Shown piece after piece: positions 14,483 to 23,671 of a DNA stretch of 64,000 nt. The DNA is taken from NCBI RefSeq assembly GCF_044386045.1, contig NZ_JBISCD010000040.1, positions 620,001 to 684,000 of the forward strand, given 5' to 3'. Position numbers and translations under genes: made by a program. Each line of letters opens with the position of its first letter. Positions within the stretch are counted from its first letter, which is position 1. The notes under the pieces were generated by a model, which did not search any database, was not told the DNA's origin, and saw only the letters and a list, made by a program, of their open reading frames with translations. The DNA is from Thalassobellus sediminis (GTDB lineage Bacteria > Bacteroidota > Bacteroidia > Flavobacteriales > Flavobacteriaceae).

Positions 14483-15478
14483 TTACTCAGTAAACTGAAA
14501 ATCGCCAAACTTTTCTAGTACCTCATCGAAGGCTGCAAACACATCGGCTGAGGCATCGCTAGTTACCATTTTCATTCGGTAATCTTTAAAATGCGGAATG
14601 CCTTTAAAATAATTGGTGTAATGACGGCGGGTTTCGAAAACGCCTAGAATTTCGCCTTTCCAATCGATAGACATTTGTAAATGACGGCGAGCCGCTTCTA
14701 CGCGCTCTTGCATGGTAATTGGTCGGTAATGCTCACCGGTTTCAAAAAAGTGTTTTACTTGCTTAAAAAACCACGGATTGCCAATACTGGCACGCCCTAT
14801 CATACAGCCATCTAATCCATATGCGTCGCGCATTTCCATGGCGCGTTCTGGAGAGGTAACATCGCCATTTCCAAATATAGGGATGTGCATGCGTGGATTG
14901 TTTTTTACTTCGGCAATGGGTTTCCAATCGGCATCGCCTTTATACATTTGGGCACGCGTTCTGCCATGAATGGCAATGGCTTTACAGCCTACATCTTGCA
15001 AACGTTCGGCAACCTCAACAATCCTGATAGAATCATGATCCCAACCTAAACGGGTTTTTACGGTAATAGGTATATTGGTACGTTTGACCATTTCGGCAGT
15101 GAGTTGTTCCATAAGGCACACATCTTTTAAAATGCCTGCGCCAGCACCTTTACTTACTACTTTTTTTACGGGACAACCAAAGTTAATATCAATAATATCG
15201 GGTTTTGAAGCCGATACAATATCAATAGTTTGCAACATGCTATCTAAATTAGCACCGAATATTTGAATGCCTACGGGACGTTCTTTTTCGTAGATATCAA
15301 GCTTCATAACGCTTTTTTGGGCATTACGTATAAGGCCTTCACTAGATACAAACTCGGTATACACAACATCGGCTCCTTGTTCTTTACACAACGCACGAAA
15401 AGGCGGATCGCTTACATCTTCCATAGGTGCTAAAAGCAATGGGAAATCGGGAAGTTCTATGTTGTCTATTTTTACCAC
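14483..15478 (-). CDS. dusB: tRNA-dihydrouridine synthase B
   Basis: A 331-residue FMN-dependent enzyme that reduces uridine to dihydrouridine in tRNA D-loops. The TIM barrel shows LLAPMEDVSDPPFRALC near the start, the catalytic cysteine in DINFGCPVKKV, SKGAGAGILKD, TVKTRLGWD, AIHGRTRAQMYKG and FGNGDVTSPERA (FMN phosphate). A helical C-terminal RNA-binding domain follows about residue 240. The start is GTG (MVKIDNIELPDFP); no ATG precedes the conserved beginning. Codon use looks more GC-rich than in its neighbours. A TAATTTTG -7 box lies 14 bases upstream. Confidence 0.93.
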   Translation of the reverse strand: MVKIDNIELPDFPLLLAPMEDVSDPPFRALCKEQGADVVYTEFVSSEGLIRNAQKSVMKLDIYEKERPVGIQIFGANLDSMLQTIDIVSASKPDIIDINFGCPVKKVVSKGAGAGILKDVCLMEQLTAEMVKRTNIPITVKTRLGWDHDSIRIVEVAERLQDVGCKAIAIHGRTRAQMYKGDADWKPIAEVKNNPRMHIPIFGNGDVTSPERAMEMRDAYGLDGCMIGRASIGNPWFFKQVKHFFETGEHYRPITMQERVEAARRHLQMSIDWKGEILGVFETRRHYTNYFKGIPHFKDYRMKMVTSDASADVFAAFDEVLEKFGDFQFTE

Positions 15479-15492
15479 GTTTTATTTTTGGG

Positions 15493-15500
15493 CAAAATTA
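15493..15500 (-). promoter_or_regulatory. -7 box for dusB
   Basis: The minus strand reads TAATTTTG, a perfect TAnnTTTG, ending 14 bases before the GTG start. Confidence 0.45.
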
Positions 15501-15561
15501 GTGTTTTTTGTGTTATGCTAAAAAATTAGATGGCTTATCGTTTGTTTTTTTAATGTATTTA

Positions 15562-16323
15562 CTAAACTCCCATCCAAGTTTTAATTGCATCGTTATAACT
15601 TCTACCTGTTGTAATACTACTCTTTTTATTGTTGTTTAAAGTGATGATGAATCGACTATTAAAATATTTCTGGACTTCTTTAATATAATCTGTATTTATA
15701 ATTACAGAACGATGCACTCTTAAAAAGTTAGGTGGTAATTTTTGTTCTAATTGAATTAAAGATTGCTCGCTTAAATGAATCTCGTTTTTTGCATAGATAT
15801 TTACATATTTATCGCCAGCTTCAAAATGCGAAACGTCTTCTAATTTTACAAAAACAAGTTTATCACCTTTTTTAACGGTAATAGACGTCATTTTTTTAGC
15901 TTCTTTTTGTAACGCTATTTCTTTTAAAAGACTAGAAAAATTTTGAGTAGAAAAACGTCTATCTAACAACTTTAATTTTTCAATGGTTTTTTCTAAACGT
16001 TCTAAACGCACAGGCTTTACCAAATAATCGATACTATTAGTTTCAAAGGCTTTTAACGAATATTGATCGTAAGCCGTACAAAAGATAACTATGGGAATCG
16101 TTTCTAGCGCTTCTAACAATTCAAAACCTGTAAGCCCTGGCATTTCAATGTCTAAAAAAATAAGATCGGGTTTTAAGGCTTCTATTTTTTGTTTGGCTTC
16201 TCGTCCGTTTTTAGCCGTATCTAAAACACGAAAGGTTTCTGGGAAATTACCTAATAATTTTACCAAACGCTCTCTTGCTAGTGGCTCATCGTCTATAACA
16301 ATGGTGCTGTATTTTGTACTCAT
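15562..16323 (-). CDS. LytTR-family response regulator
   Basis: A 253-residue regulator with a receiver domain (residues 1-125: acidic pair DDE at 11-13, phosphoacceptor Asp58 in IFLDIEMPG, conserved Lys in YLVKPVRLE). A C-terminal LytTR DNA-binding domain follows (about 150-250: FVKLEDVSHFEAGDKYVNIY, LRVHRSVIINTDYI). It is the partner of the sensor kinase directly upstream, whose stop codon is two bases away. Binding targets are unknown; the adjacent TonB-plug gene is one candidate. Confidence 0.93.
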   Translation of the reverse strand: MSTKYSTIVIDDEPLARERLVKLLGNFPETFRVLDTAKNGREAKQKIEALKPDLIFLDIEMPGLTGFELLEALETIPIVIFCTAYDQYSLKAFETNSIDYLVKPVRLERLEKTIEKLKLLDRRFSTQNFSSLLKEIALQKEAKKMTSITVKKGDKLVFVKLEDVSHFEAGDKYVNIYAKNEIHLSEQSLIQLEQKLPPNFLRVHRSVIINTDYIKEVQKYFNSRFIITLNNNKKSSITTGRSYNDAIKTWMGV

Positions 16324-16325
16324 TT

Positions 16326-18185
16326 TTAGGCTGTTTTATCAATTGAAATACCAATACTTTTCTGCGGTGTGTTTTGCCATTTTAATTCGGCTTTAGCTCC
16401 ATAACTTAAGCGCAATAAATCGTACACTGTTTGCAAACCATGACCGCTAACCAATCCTTCAGGGAAATTGGGACCGTTATCTATTACTTCAATTTCAATA
16501 CCTTTTTCTGTTTTTAAAATATTTAATTCTATAATACCTTTATCTTCAATTTTAGAAATGCCGTGTTTTACTGCATTTTCTACCAAAGGTTGTAAAATAT
16601 ACATGGGTATTTCTTCATTTAAAACATCGTATTTTGCATTGATAACAAATTCTAAACGATCTCCAAAACGAGTTTGTTCAATTTCTAAATAACTACGTAC
16701 CATTTCTAATTCATCGTTTACAGTACTTGTTTCTTTTCCTTTTCGGTTGATGGTGTATTTAAACAAATCTGATAACGAAAGTGCCATTTTTTCTGTTTTA
16801 TCGGCATTGGTATGCGCTAAACTCGCTATAGAATTTAAAGCATTGTATAAAAAATGTGGGTTTATTTGAGATTGTAACGATTTTAATTCGGCTTTAGTTT
16901 TTAGCTCTCGTAAATTGGAAAGTTTCGTTTCGTTCTCGATAATTAAATTTCGTTCTTTAAAAATGAAAAAGCTTATTAATGCTCTTATAGAAGCGATTGC
17001 CATTAAAAATAAAAATATTTTAGATAATGTTAAATAATCACTTTGAATATTAACAGAGCTTCCTTTATGACTCATTACTATAACAAATAGCAACACTATA
17101 CATATAAACGGTAAAAAACCTGTTGATAAAAAAATTAAGGCTGTTTTTGTAAATATACTTTTTAATGTTTTTTGAATTTTTAGTTCTATAAAACGAAACA
17201 AATAAAGAAGTGGAAATAAAACTAAATATAATGATAATGTTGTTGATAAAATTGTATCTAACCTTATTATTGGTGCTTTGTCATAATCATCAGGTATTGT
17301 TAAGAAATCATAAAAAGACACACTAAGTATGACAACAATGCTCATAAAAAATAAACTTACAGGAGCAATTACTCCAAACCTTAGCCAATCTCTTTTAATT
17401 TTTACATGTATTGATTTTTTAATTTTACTAATAAGAAATATAAAGAATAATGATAAAAATAAAACTGGTAAAAACATAAGAGCTATAGGGTTTTTAACCC
17501 ACCATAAATCACGATCTCTTGATTTTACTCTTTCTGCATAAATATTATCTAATACATATTTAAATTGTTTTTCAGCAATTTTAAGTTTTTTTTTGAAATC
17601 TGGTTTATAAACTTCTTTTATTATAACAATGTCTTTAGTATTAAGTGGTTTTAAAGTGTTATTAAGATCTTTTTGAGGGTTAAAAATACTAAGTCTTTTT
17701 TTTCTTGCAGTTCTATATATAAAATAGCCATCAACTAAAGTTTTTGCTATTCTTGATTCTAGAGCATAGTTGTATTCTTGATTATTGTAAATATATAACT
17801 CAACTTCTTTGTATCCTTCAAATCCCTTTGTAAATACGAACTTTTGGTTTTTTTTATAAGTGTACCCCTTTTCAAAAAAAAGAGAGTCTGAAAAAACAAG
17901 CTTAAAATTAGATTTTTCATTTTTTGAAAACCCAATACTAATACTTTCTGTTACCGCATTTAATTTGGCTAAAATTTCCGCAACTCTTAGAGAGTCTATT
18001 GCTGTGTAATTACCTTCTAATTTGACTTTAATGTCATTTTCCCATTTTGACATCTGCATATGTCTATTATTGTTTATTTCAACAATATCCTCCCAAGGAA
18101 CTTTTGGTAATTTTTCAGTTTCTTGAGCATAACTCTTGATGGCAATTAATAGAAACAATAAAGCGTAGCATAATTTTTTCATCAA
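16326..18185 (-). CDS. LytS/YehU-type sensor histidine kinase
   Basis: A 619-residue membrane kinase. A signal peptide (residues 1-20, ending near SYAQE) and a periplasmic region of about 215 residues are followed by five predicted membrane segments between about 230 and 415. The His_kinase domain carries phosphoacceptor His444 in QINPHFLYNAL, and the ATPase domain has LQPLVENAVKHGI and DNGPNF. PHFLYN is the hallmark of kinases that pair with LytTR regulators. The gene runs two bases upstream of its regulator. The periplasmic domain has no recognised fold, so the signal is unknown. Confidence 0.92.
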   Translation of the reverse strand: MMKKLCYALLFLLIAIKSYAQETEKLPKVPWEDIVEINNNRHMQMSKWENDIKVKLEGNYTAIDSLRVAEILAKLNAVTESISIGFSKNEKSNFKLVFSDSLFFEKGYTYKKNQKFVFTKGFEGYKEVELYIYNNQEYNYALESRIAKTLVDGYFIYRTARKKRLSIFNPQKDLNNTLKPLNTKDIVIIKEVYKPDFKKKLKIAEKQFKYVLDNIYAERVKSRDRDLWWVKNPIALMFLPVLFLSLFFIFLISKIKKSIHVKIKRDWLRFGVIAPVSLFFMSIVVILSVSFYDFLTIPDDYDKAPIIRLDTILSTTLSLYLVLFPLLYLFRFIELKIQKTLKSIFTKTALIFLSTGFLPFICIVLLFVIVMSHKGSSVNIQSDYLTLSKIFLFLMAIASIRALISFFIFKERNLIIENETKLSNLRELKTKAELKSLQSQINPHFLYNALNSIASLAHTNADKTEKMALSLSDLFKYTINRKGKETSTVNDELEMVRSYLEIEQTRFGDRLEFVINAKYDVLNEEIPMYILQPLVENAVKHGISKIEDKGIIELNILKTEKGIEIEVIDNGPNFPEGLVSGHGLQTVYDLLRLSYGAKAELKWQNTPQKSIGISIDKTA

Positions 18186-18296
18186 AGTAAATTTAAATAT
18201 TTATACCACAAATAAACTTGATAAGGGTGTGAGATAAAATACTTTTCTGACGAACTGCATTATTTGAAATTAAGTTACGCTTTAAAAAATATCTTC

Positions 18297-20756
18297 TTAT
18301 TCTTCAATTGTATAATACATATGCTTAACCACAGGAATACCGGTAGCTGTGATTCCTTCTAAGGTTACTTTCACTTTGGTTTCTACAGAACTATTGTAAT
18401 ATGTTGTACTTACATTTCCATTAGCATCTGGATGTACATAAGGGTTCCAATAAATGGTGTTTCTTATAGCTTCTTTATTATACATGTCTGTAGACGGTTT
18501 ATTTAAATCTGGTGTGTAAAAAACACGTGCTTCATAAAACCCTTCTATTTCTTTTTTTATGGTATGAAAGTCTTCTTTTGAAGCTTGGTTTCCAGAAAGT
18601 TTTTTGGTGTAAATAGCAATAACGCCATTAGCTCCTTCTGTTCCATATATGGCAGCAGTAGCTCCTCTAATAGCTTCAATTTTTTCCACATTATCGGGTT
18701 GAATAAAATCTAACTCTGAAATGTCATATATTGGAAAATCATTAATTAAAATAAGTGCTGGCTTGTCCTTATCATATCTCATAAATCGAAGATAATCTCC
18801 ATTAACATCTCCTCGTTCAATTATTACTCCCGAAATAGTGAGTTGAACAAGTTCAAGAACATCATTTACTACAGGGGTATTTTCATCAACCACATAACTT
18901 AAATCTGGAATTCCATGCAGACTAATAGTTTGCTTTTTCTTTTTTCCAATAATTTCAACTTCATCTAAAATATTTTCAGGAGCTACACCAAAATTTATAT
19001 GCTTTCTATACACATGTTCTACTATGCTATTTTTGTTTGTTGTTTCAATAAAACTACCAGTTAAATCTTTAAAATATACAGGTATTGGTTTTTGCCCAAT
19101 TGGGTTTAAAACAATTTCGCCTTTGTTCTTTCCTTTTTCATTTCTTGAGTTTAAAAACATATTTGTTTTTCCTGACAGCATTAATTTTTCAAACTTAAAG
19201 TTCCCTAATGAATCGGTAATATCACTAAAAACATTCATTCCTGTTTTATTCATTAAAGCTAAAGATACATTCATATTGGGTTTAGGTTTCTCTCCAAAAA
19301 GCTGCTCAACTCTTCCTGTTATATTAATACCATTTTCTACCTTAAAAGGAATACTATCTTTTAATTTACGAGTTGTTTTCCATAAAAAATTACGCCATCC
19401 TTGGGTTAAGAGTAGCGCGTCTAAGTGCTCTAATCTTTTAGGATTATTAGAATTGAAATAATATCCTGGATTATGCACCTTGCCTCTTATATCCGACTCC
19501 ATTAAAAAATAAGAACTAATATTTGTATTCAATGTTTTTTCATCTGTGACACCATTCAAATCGGTTACACTTAAAGAATAACTTGCCGATTTAACATCTC
19601 CAGCTTTCGACTTTGAAGAAATATTTAATACTACTTTTTCATTTGGTTTATAAGTAATCTTATCTGTGGTAACTTTAACATTCAAATCGTGTTCTTTTTC
19701 AATGTATACTAACCTTTCACTTTGTGGTTTAGAACTACTATCATATAATGTTATTTGACAAATACCTTCAGGAATATCAGCTTTTGGCAACTCGAAAGAA
19801 AGTATTAATTTAGTTAATACTGGGTTTATTTTTAAATAGGAGATGCCACGCGTTTTAAAATTAACCGTTAATTCCTCGTTTGTTTTTTTTATAAACGTTT
19901 CTTGATTTGTTTTAATAACTACAAAGGTTCTCCCTTTAACAGTTTTACAGCTTAACAAATAGCCTTCCGTATCTGCCTTTGGTAATTCTTGTTTTAATTC
20001 TTGTCCGTTAACCGTTTTAATTTTTGCGTAATATTGCTTCCCAGAAATGGGTATAAATTGAAACTTACCCATGCCATCATGAGTACTTAAAAATAGTGAA
20101 ACTAAATTATCTTCATTATCAAAAACTTCGCCTGTAACCTTTATTGGTTTACCGTTTACATCTACCGCTTTAAAAGCGACTAAATTTGCAACATTTTGTA
20201 AAAGTGATCCACCTTCTGGGAAAAAATCAATCTTAATAGTATTCCGTTCTTCTATAGATGAATTTTCGTTTAAAATACTTTTTGTAGGTTTTTTTAAGTT
20301 ATCTGAATGCGCTTTAAAAGCATCCATAATTTCAATTTCCTTTTTAAAAACAAAATCGTTATCAAAATTCCGATTCCAATTAGTATAAGCTCTTAATTGA
20401 TAAATACCTGCTTTTTTAACTCCAGTTGAATCTGTTAATTTAAAATCGCCATGTCCTAAACCTTGTTCTATATTTATTTTATTTCTTGCAATTATTTTTG
20501 AATCGGGAGAAATTAGCTCTACGTATAAAACATTACTATTATTAAAAAGCAAATTATTATAAGCGTAAACCGAATAAACTTTATACCATAATGACTCACC
20601 TATGTTATAATAATTTCGATCTGTGTGTAAATATGTTTTTTCAATATCTGGTACTGTAACTTTTACTTGAGAGTAGGTTTTAAAACAGATTGAAATGAAA
20701 ATTATTAAACAACCTAATAACTGATTTCCGCCTAAGCTTAGTCTAGATCTTTGCAT
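18297..20756 (-). CDS. TonB-plug domain surface protein with macroglobulin-like N-terminus
   Basis: An 819-residue exported protein. A signal peptide (residues 1-29) is followed by DIEKTYLHTDRNYYNIGESLWYK, the opening of MG2-like domains found in large Bacteroidota envelope proteins. Several beta-rich repeats follow. A carboxypeptidase-regulatory-like segment lies near 480-560 (ITGRVEQLFGEKPKPNMNVS). A TonB receptor plug lies near 640-730 (LELVQLTISGVIIERGD, IEAIRGATAAIYGTEGANGVIAIYTK). The outer-membrane barrel of a true receptor is missing; the protein ends about 90 residues after the plug. Its role is unknown, perhaps in envelope protein assembly or surface signalling. It lies upstream of the LytTR system on the same strand. 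Confidence 0.8.
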   Translation of the reverse strand: MQRSRLSLGGNQLLGCLIIFISICFKTYSQVKVTVPDIEKTYLHTDRNYYNIGESLWYKVYSVYAYNNLLFNNSNVLYVELISPDSKIIARNKINIEQGLGHGDFKLTDSTGVKKAGIYQLRAYTNWNRNFDNDFVFKKEIEIMDAFKAHSDNLKKPTKSILNENSSIEERNTIKIDFFPEGGSLLQNVANLVAFKAVDVNGKPIKVTGEVFDNEDNLVSLFLSTHDGMGKFQFIPISGKQYYAKIKTVNGQELKQELPKADTEGYLLSCKTVKGRTFVVIKTNQETFIKKTNEELTVNFKTRGISYLKINPVLTKLILSFELPKADIPEGICQITLYDSSSKPQSERLVYIEKEHDLNVKVTTDKITYKPNEKVVLNISSKSKAGDVKSASYSLSVTDLNGVTDEKTLNTNISSYFLMESDIRGKVHNPGYYFNSNNPKRLEHLDALLLTQGWRNFLWKTTRKLKDSIPFKVENGINITGRVEQLFGEKPKPNMNVSLALMNKTGMNVFSDITDSLGNFKFEKLMLSGKTNMFLNSRNEKGKNKGEIVLNPIGQKPIPVYFKDLTGSFIETTNKNSIVEHVYRKHINFGVAPENILDEVEIIGKKKKQTISLHGIPDLSYVVDENTPVVNDVLELVQLTISGVIIERGDVNGDYLRFMRYDKDKPALILINDFPIYDISELDFIQPDNVEKIEAIRGATAAIYGTEGANGVIAIYTKKLSGNQASKEDFHTIKKEIEGFYEARVFYTPDLNKPSTDMYNKEAIRNTIYWNPYVHPDANGNVSTTYYNSSVETKVKVTLEGITATGIPVVKHMYYTIEE

Positions 20757-20795
20757 TTTTAATTTGAGTTTGTTTTTTTACAACAAATTTTAAAC

Positions 20796-20833
20796 GTGTA
20801 AATTACACTTTTAATTACTAAAACAAGTGTAAT
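20796..20833. promoter_or_regulatory. GTGTAA/TTACAC operator-like palindromes
   Basis: GTGTAA-A-TTACAC is a perfect 13-base palindrome (20796-20808). ATTACACTT (20802-20810) is repeated inverted as AAGTGTAAT (20825-20833) 14 bases on. Three half-sites lie in the divergent region between the TonB-plug gene (starts 20756, minus) and lepA. A dimeric regulator is plausible; none is identified. Confidence 0.4.
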
Positions 20834-20961
20834 TATCTTACATTTTTTTGACTATAAATAACTTATATTTTATATTATAAAAAATACTTACAATAAAAGA
20901 ATTGCAAATAGCATGTATAAATTACATCTATGCAATGTTTCACGCTCATTTAAAAAACATC

Positions 20962-20969
20962 TATATTTG
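20962..20969 (+). promoter_or_regulatory. -7 box (with weak -33) for lepA
   Basis: TATATTTG followed by C fits TAnnTTTG. A TTTC lies 20 bases upstream of it, one mismatch from the TTTG -33 element. The lepA ATG is 31 bases downstream. Confidence 0.6.
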
Positions 20970-21000
20970 CAGCATCTTTTTTTTACGAAGATTGTTGACT

Positions 21001-22797
21001 ATGAAGAATATTAGAAATTTTTGCATCATTGCACATATAGATCACGGTAAGAGTACACTTGCCGACCGTTTGTTGGATTTTACAGGATCGGTAACCGCTA
21101 GGGAGCAACAGGCCCAACTATTAGATAGTATGGATTTAGAGCGTGAACGTGGTATTACCATAAAATCGCACGCCATACAAATGGATTATGAGCATAATGG
21201 TGAAAAATATATTCTAAACTTAATAGACACACCGGGTCACGTAGATTTCTCTTATGAGGTTTCTCGATCTATTGCTGCTTGTGAAGGTGCTTTACTTATT
21301 GTAGATGCTGCACAAAGCATACAAGCACAAACTATTTCTAATTTATATTTAGCTTTAGAAAACGACTTGGAAATTATTCCGGTACTTAATAAAGTAGATT
21401 TACCAAGTGCCAACCCAGAAGAAGTAACCGATGATATTGTTGATCTATTAGGTTGCGATCCTGATGAAGTTATTCACGCTAGTGGAAAAACAGGTTTTGG
21501 AGTCGAAAATATTTTAACTGCTATAATCGATCGTGTTCCAGCTCCTAAAGGAGATCCTGATGCACCATTACAAGCTTTAATTTTTGACTCTGTTTACAAT
21601 ACCTTTAGAGGTATTGAAACCTATTTTAGAGTCTTTAATGGTGAAATTAAAAAAGGTCAAAAAATAAAATTCGTTGCTACAGATAAAGAATATTATGCCG
21701 ATGAAGTTGGTACATTAAAACTAAATCAAGTTGTAAAAAAATCTGTAAAAACAGGTGATGTTGGTTATTTAATTACGGGTATTAAAACAGCTAAAGAAGT
21801 AAAAGTTGGTGATACAATAACAGATTTTGACAACCCAACAACCAATATTGTTGAAGGTTTTGAAGATGTAAAACCTATGGTATTTGCTGGTATTTACCCT
21901 GTTGATACCGAAGATTATGAAGAACTTCGCAACTCTATGGAAAAATTACAACTAAACGATGCGTCGTTAGTTTTTGCTCCAGAAAGTTCGGCAGCTTTAG
22001 GTTTTGGTTTCCGTTGTGGATTCTTAGGGATGCTGCACATGGAAATTATTCAAGAACGTTTAGAACGTGAATTTGATATGACGGTGATTACAACGGTTCC
22101 CAATGTATCCTACCATGCCTTTACCAATAAAAACCCAGATGAGGCTTTTATTGTAAATAACCCGTCAGATTTACCAGATCCTTCAACCGTTAACCGTGTT
22201 GAAGAGCCTTATATAAAAGCTACCATTATTACAAAAGCCGATTTTGTTGGTAATGTGATGTCGCTTTGTATTGAAAAAAGAGGTCTTGTATTAAATCAGA
22301 CCTATTTAACCACAGAGCGTGTTGAGTTAACTTTTGAAATGCCTTTAGCCGAAATTGTTTTCGATTTTTATGATCGTTTAAAAACAGTTTCAAAAGGATA
22401 CGCATCTTTTGATTACCATCCAATTGGTATGAAAGTATCAAAACTTGTGCGCTTAGATATATTATTAAATGCACTACCTGTTGATGCGCTTTCTGCATTA
22501 ATACATGCCGATAATGCACAAAGCATTGGTAGAAAAATGTGTGAAAAATTAAGAGAATTAATTCCACGTCAGCAATTCGATATTCCTATTCAAGCAGCTA
22601 TTGGTGCCAAAATTATTTCTCGTGAAACTATTAAAGCACTTCGTAAAGATGTAACTGCTAAGTGTTACGGTGGTGATATTTCGCGTAAGCGTAAATTACT
22701 TGAAAAACAGAAAAAAGGTAAAAAACGTATGCGTCAAGTTGGTAATGTAGAAATACCACAGCAAGCGTTTATGGCTGTTTTAAAGTTAAATGATTAA
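21001..22797 (+). CDS. lepA: Elongation factor 4 (LepA)
   Basis: A 598-residue ribosome-associated GTPase that can back-translocate or remodel stalled ribosomes. The G domain has G1 AHIDHGKST, the RERGITIKS switch I, DTPGHVDF and NKVDLP. Domains II and III and the LepA-specific C-terminal domain (KRKLLEKQKKGKKRMR near the end) follow. The open frame extends 33 codons upstream to 20902, but that part is unlike the family and spans the promoter, so MKNIRNFCIIAHIDHGKS at 21001 is the start. It is followed by a hairpin at 22817. It is flanked by minus-strand genes on both sides and forms its own unit. Confidence 0.96.
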   Translation: MKNIRNFCIIAHIDHGKSTLADRLLDFTGSVTAREQQAQLLDSMDLERERGITIKSHAIQMDYEHNGEKYILNLIDTPGHVDFSYEVSRSIAACEGALLIVDAAQSIQAQTISNLYLALENDLEIIPVLNKVDLPSANPEEVTDDIVDLLGCDPDEVIHASGKTGFGVENILTAIIDRVPAPKGDPDAPLQALIFDSVYNTFRGIETYFRVFNGEIKKGQKIKFVATDKEYYADEVGTLKLNQVVKKSVKTGDVGYLITGIKTAKEVKVGDTITDFDNPTTNIVEGFEDVKPMVFAGIYPVDTEDYEELRNSMEKLQLNDASLVFAPESSAALGFGFRCGFLGMLHMEIIQERLEREFDMTVITTVPNVSYHAFTNKNPDEAFIVNNPSDLPDPSTVNRVEEPYIKATIITKADFVGNVMSLCIEKRGLVLNQTYLTTERVELTFEMPLAEIVFDFYDRLKTVSKGYASFDYHPIGMKVSKLVRLDILLNALPVDALSALIHADNAQSIGRKMCEKLRELIPRQQFDIPIQAAIGAKIISRETIKALRKDVTAKCYGGDISRKRKLLEKQKKGKKRMRQVGNVEIPQQAFMAVLKLND

Positions 22798-22816
22798 ATT
22801 AATTTTTTGAAAATAA

Positions 22817-22846
22817 AAACGGCATGATAAAAATATCATGCCGTTT
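22817..22846. terminator. Terminator-like hairpin after lepA
   Basis: AAACGGCATGATA and TATCATGCCGTTT make a perfect 13-bp stem with an AAAA loop. The T-run is short on the plus strand (TTTCTT), so termination may rely on the very stable stem. The gap from 22860 to 22991 shows nothing further. Confidence 0.7.
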
Positions 22847-22991
22847 CTTAAGATTATCCTTAAGAAATAAATTCTTGTTGATAATTTACTAATAGCATTT
22901 CAAATGTAGAGAAGCTAGCAGTATAAAAAAAAAGGTTTCACCTCAAAATAAGTAAGGTTTTTAAGGAATTGATTTTTCTCGTTTTTAAAGA

Positions 22992-23669
22992 CTAAATAAA
23001 CCCTTTTTCCTCGGCTATTTTTATTAATCCTCTATCATCTTTTTTATCTAAATTAAAAAGCTCTTTTAGTGTACGTTTTCTTTTTTCTATGGCAGAAATT
23101 GAAAGCGTAACTATCTCTGGTAATTCATTCATTTTTGTTCCTCTAGATAATTCGTAAAGTATTTTTCTGTCCAATTCATCTATTACTAAGTCATTAGACA
23201 CTTGCTTTCTCATTAATTGAACTACAGATTTACTATAATAGGGTGTGTTTCCTATAACACTTTCTATAGCATTAACAAGCTCTTTAGGGCACAAATCATT
23301 TTTTATTAATAGTCCATCTGGATTAATACTTTTAAAAATTGAATTAATTCTATAATTATCATTGTACGTCGTGGCAACTATTATTTTAGCATTTGGTAAA
23401 AGCATTTTTATTTTAACACCTAAATCTTCGCCTGAAATTATTTTTCCGTTTTTAGATGGCGGCAACTTAATATCTAGAAAAATAAAATATGCTTTTTTAG
23501 TATTTGATGCTTCCTTAATTTTTTTATAGGCAATATCGCAATTTGTTGCAACATCAATTTCAAATTCTAACCTGCTATTCTTTTTACTTATAAGTTTAAG
23601 TGCATTTTCATAAGCACTAACAATTAACGGGTGGTCCTCTATAATTAAAACATTTATTAATTCAGTCAT
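22992..23669 (-). CDS. NarL/FixJ-type response regulator
   Basis: A 225-residue regulator. Its receiver domain (residues 1-130) has acidic residues IIEDHP at 10-13 and phosphoacceptor Asp66 in FIFLDIKLP. A C-terminal LuxR-like helix-turn-helix lies at about 155-225 (DELDRKILYELSRGTKMNELPE, SISAIEKRKRTLKELF). The ALS..T/SAVEKR pattern marks the atypical HTH common in Bacteroidota regulators of this type. It starts two bases after the sensor kinase stop codon and is surely its partner. Confidence 0.9.
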   Translation of the reverse strand: MTELINVLIIEDHPLIVSAYENALKLISKKNSRLEFEIDVATNCDIAYKKIKEASNTKKAYFIFLDIKLPPSKNGKIISGEDLGVKIKMLLPNAKIIVATTYNDNYRINSIFKSINPDGLLIKNDLCPKELVNAIESVIGNTPYYSKSVVQLMRKQVSNDLVIDELDRKILYELSRGTKMNELPEIVTLSISAIEKRKRTLKELFNLDKKDDRGLIKIAEEKGFI

Positions 23670-23671
23670 AC

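Noticed and set aside
14483..15478. dusB region looks richer in GC than its neighbours, suggesting recent transfer
   Set aside because: The protein is a standard housekeeping enzyme with the expected flavobacterial sequence and a local promoter. Composition alone is too weak to claim transfer.
18297..20756. A SusC-type TonB-dependent receptor
   Set aside because: The plug is present, but no 22-strand barrel follows and no SusD gene is adjacent. It is a plug-bearing surface protein, not a transporter pair.
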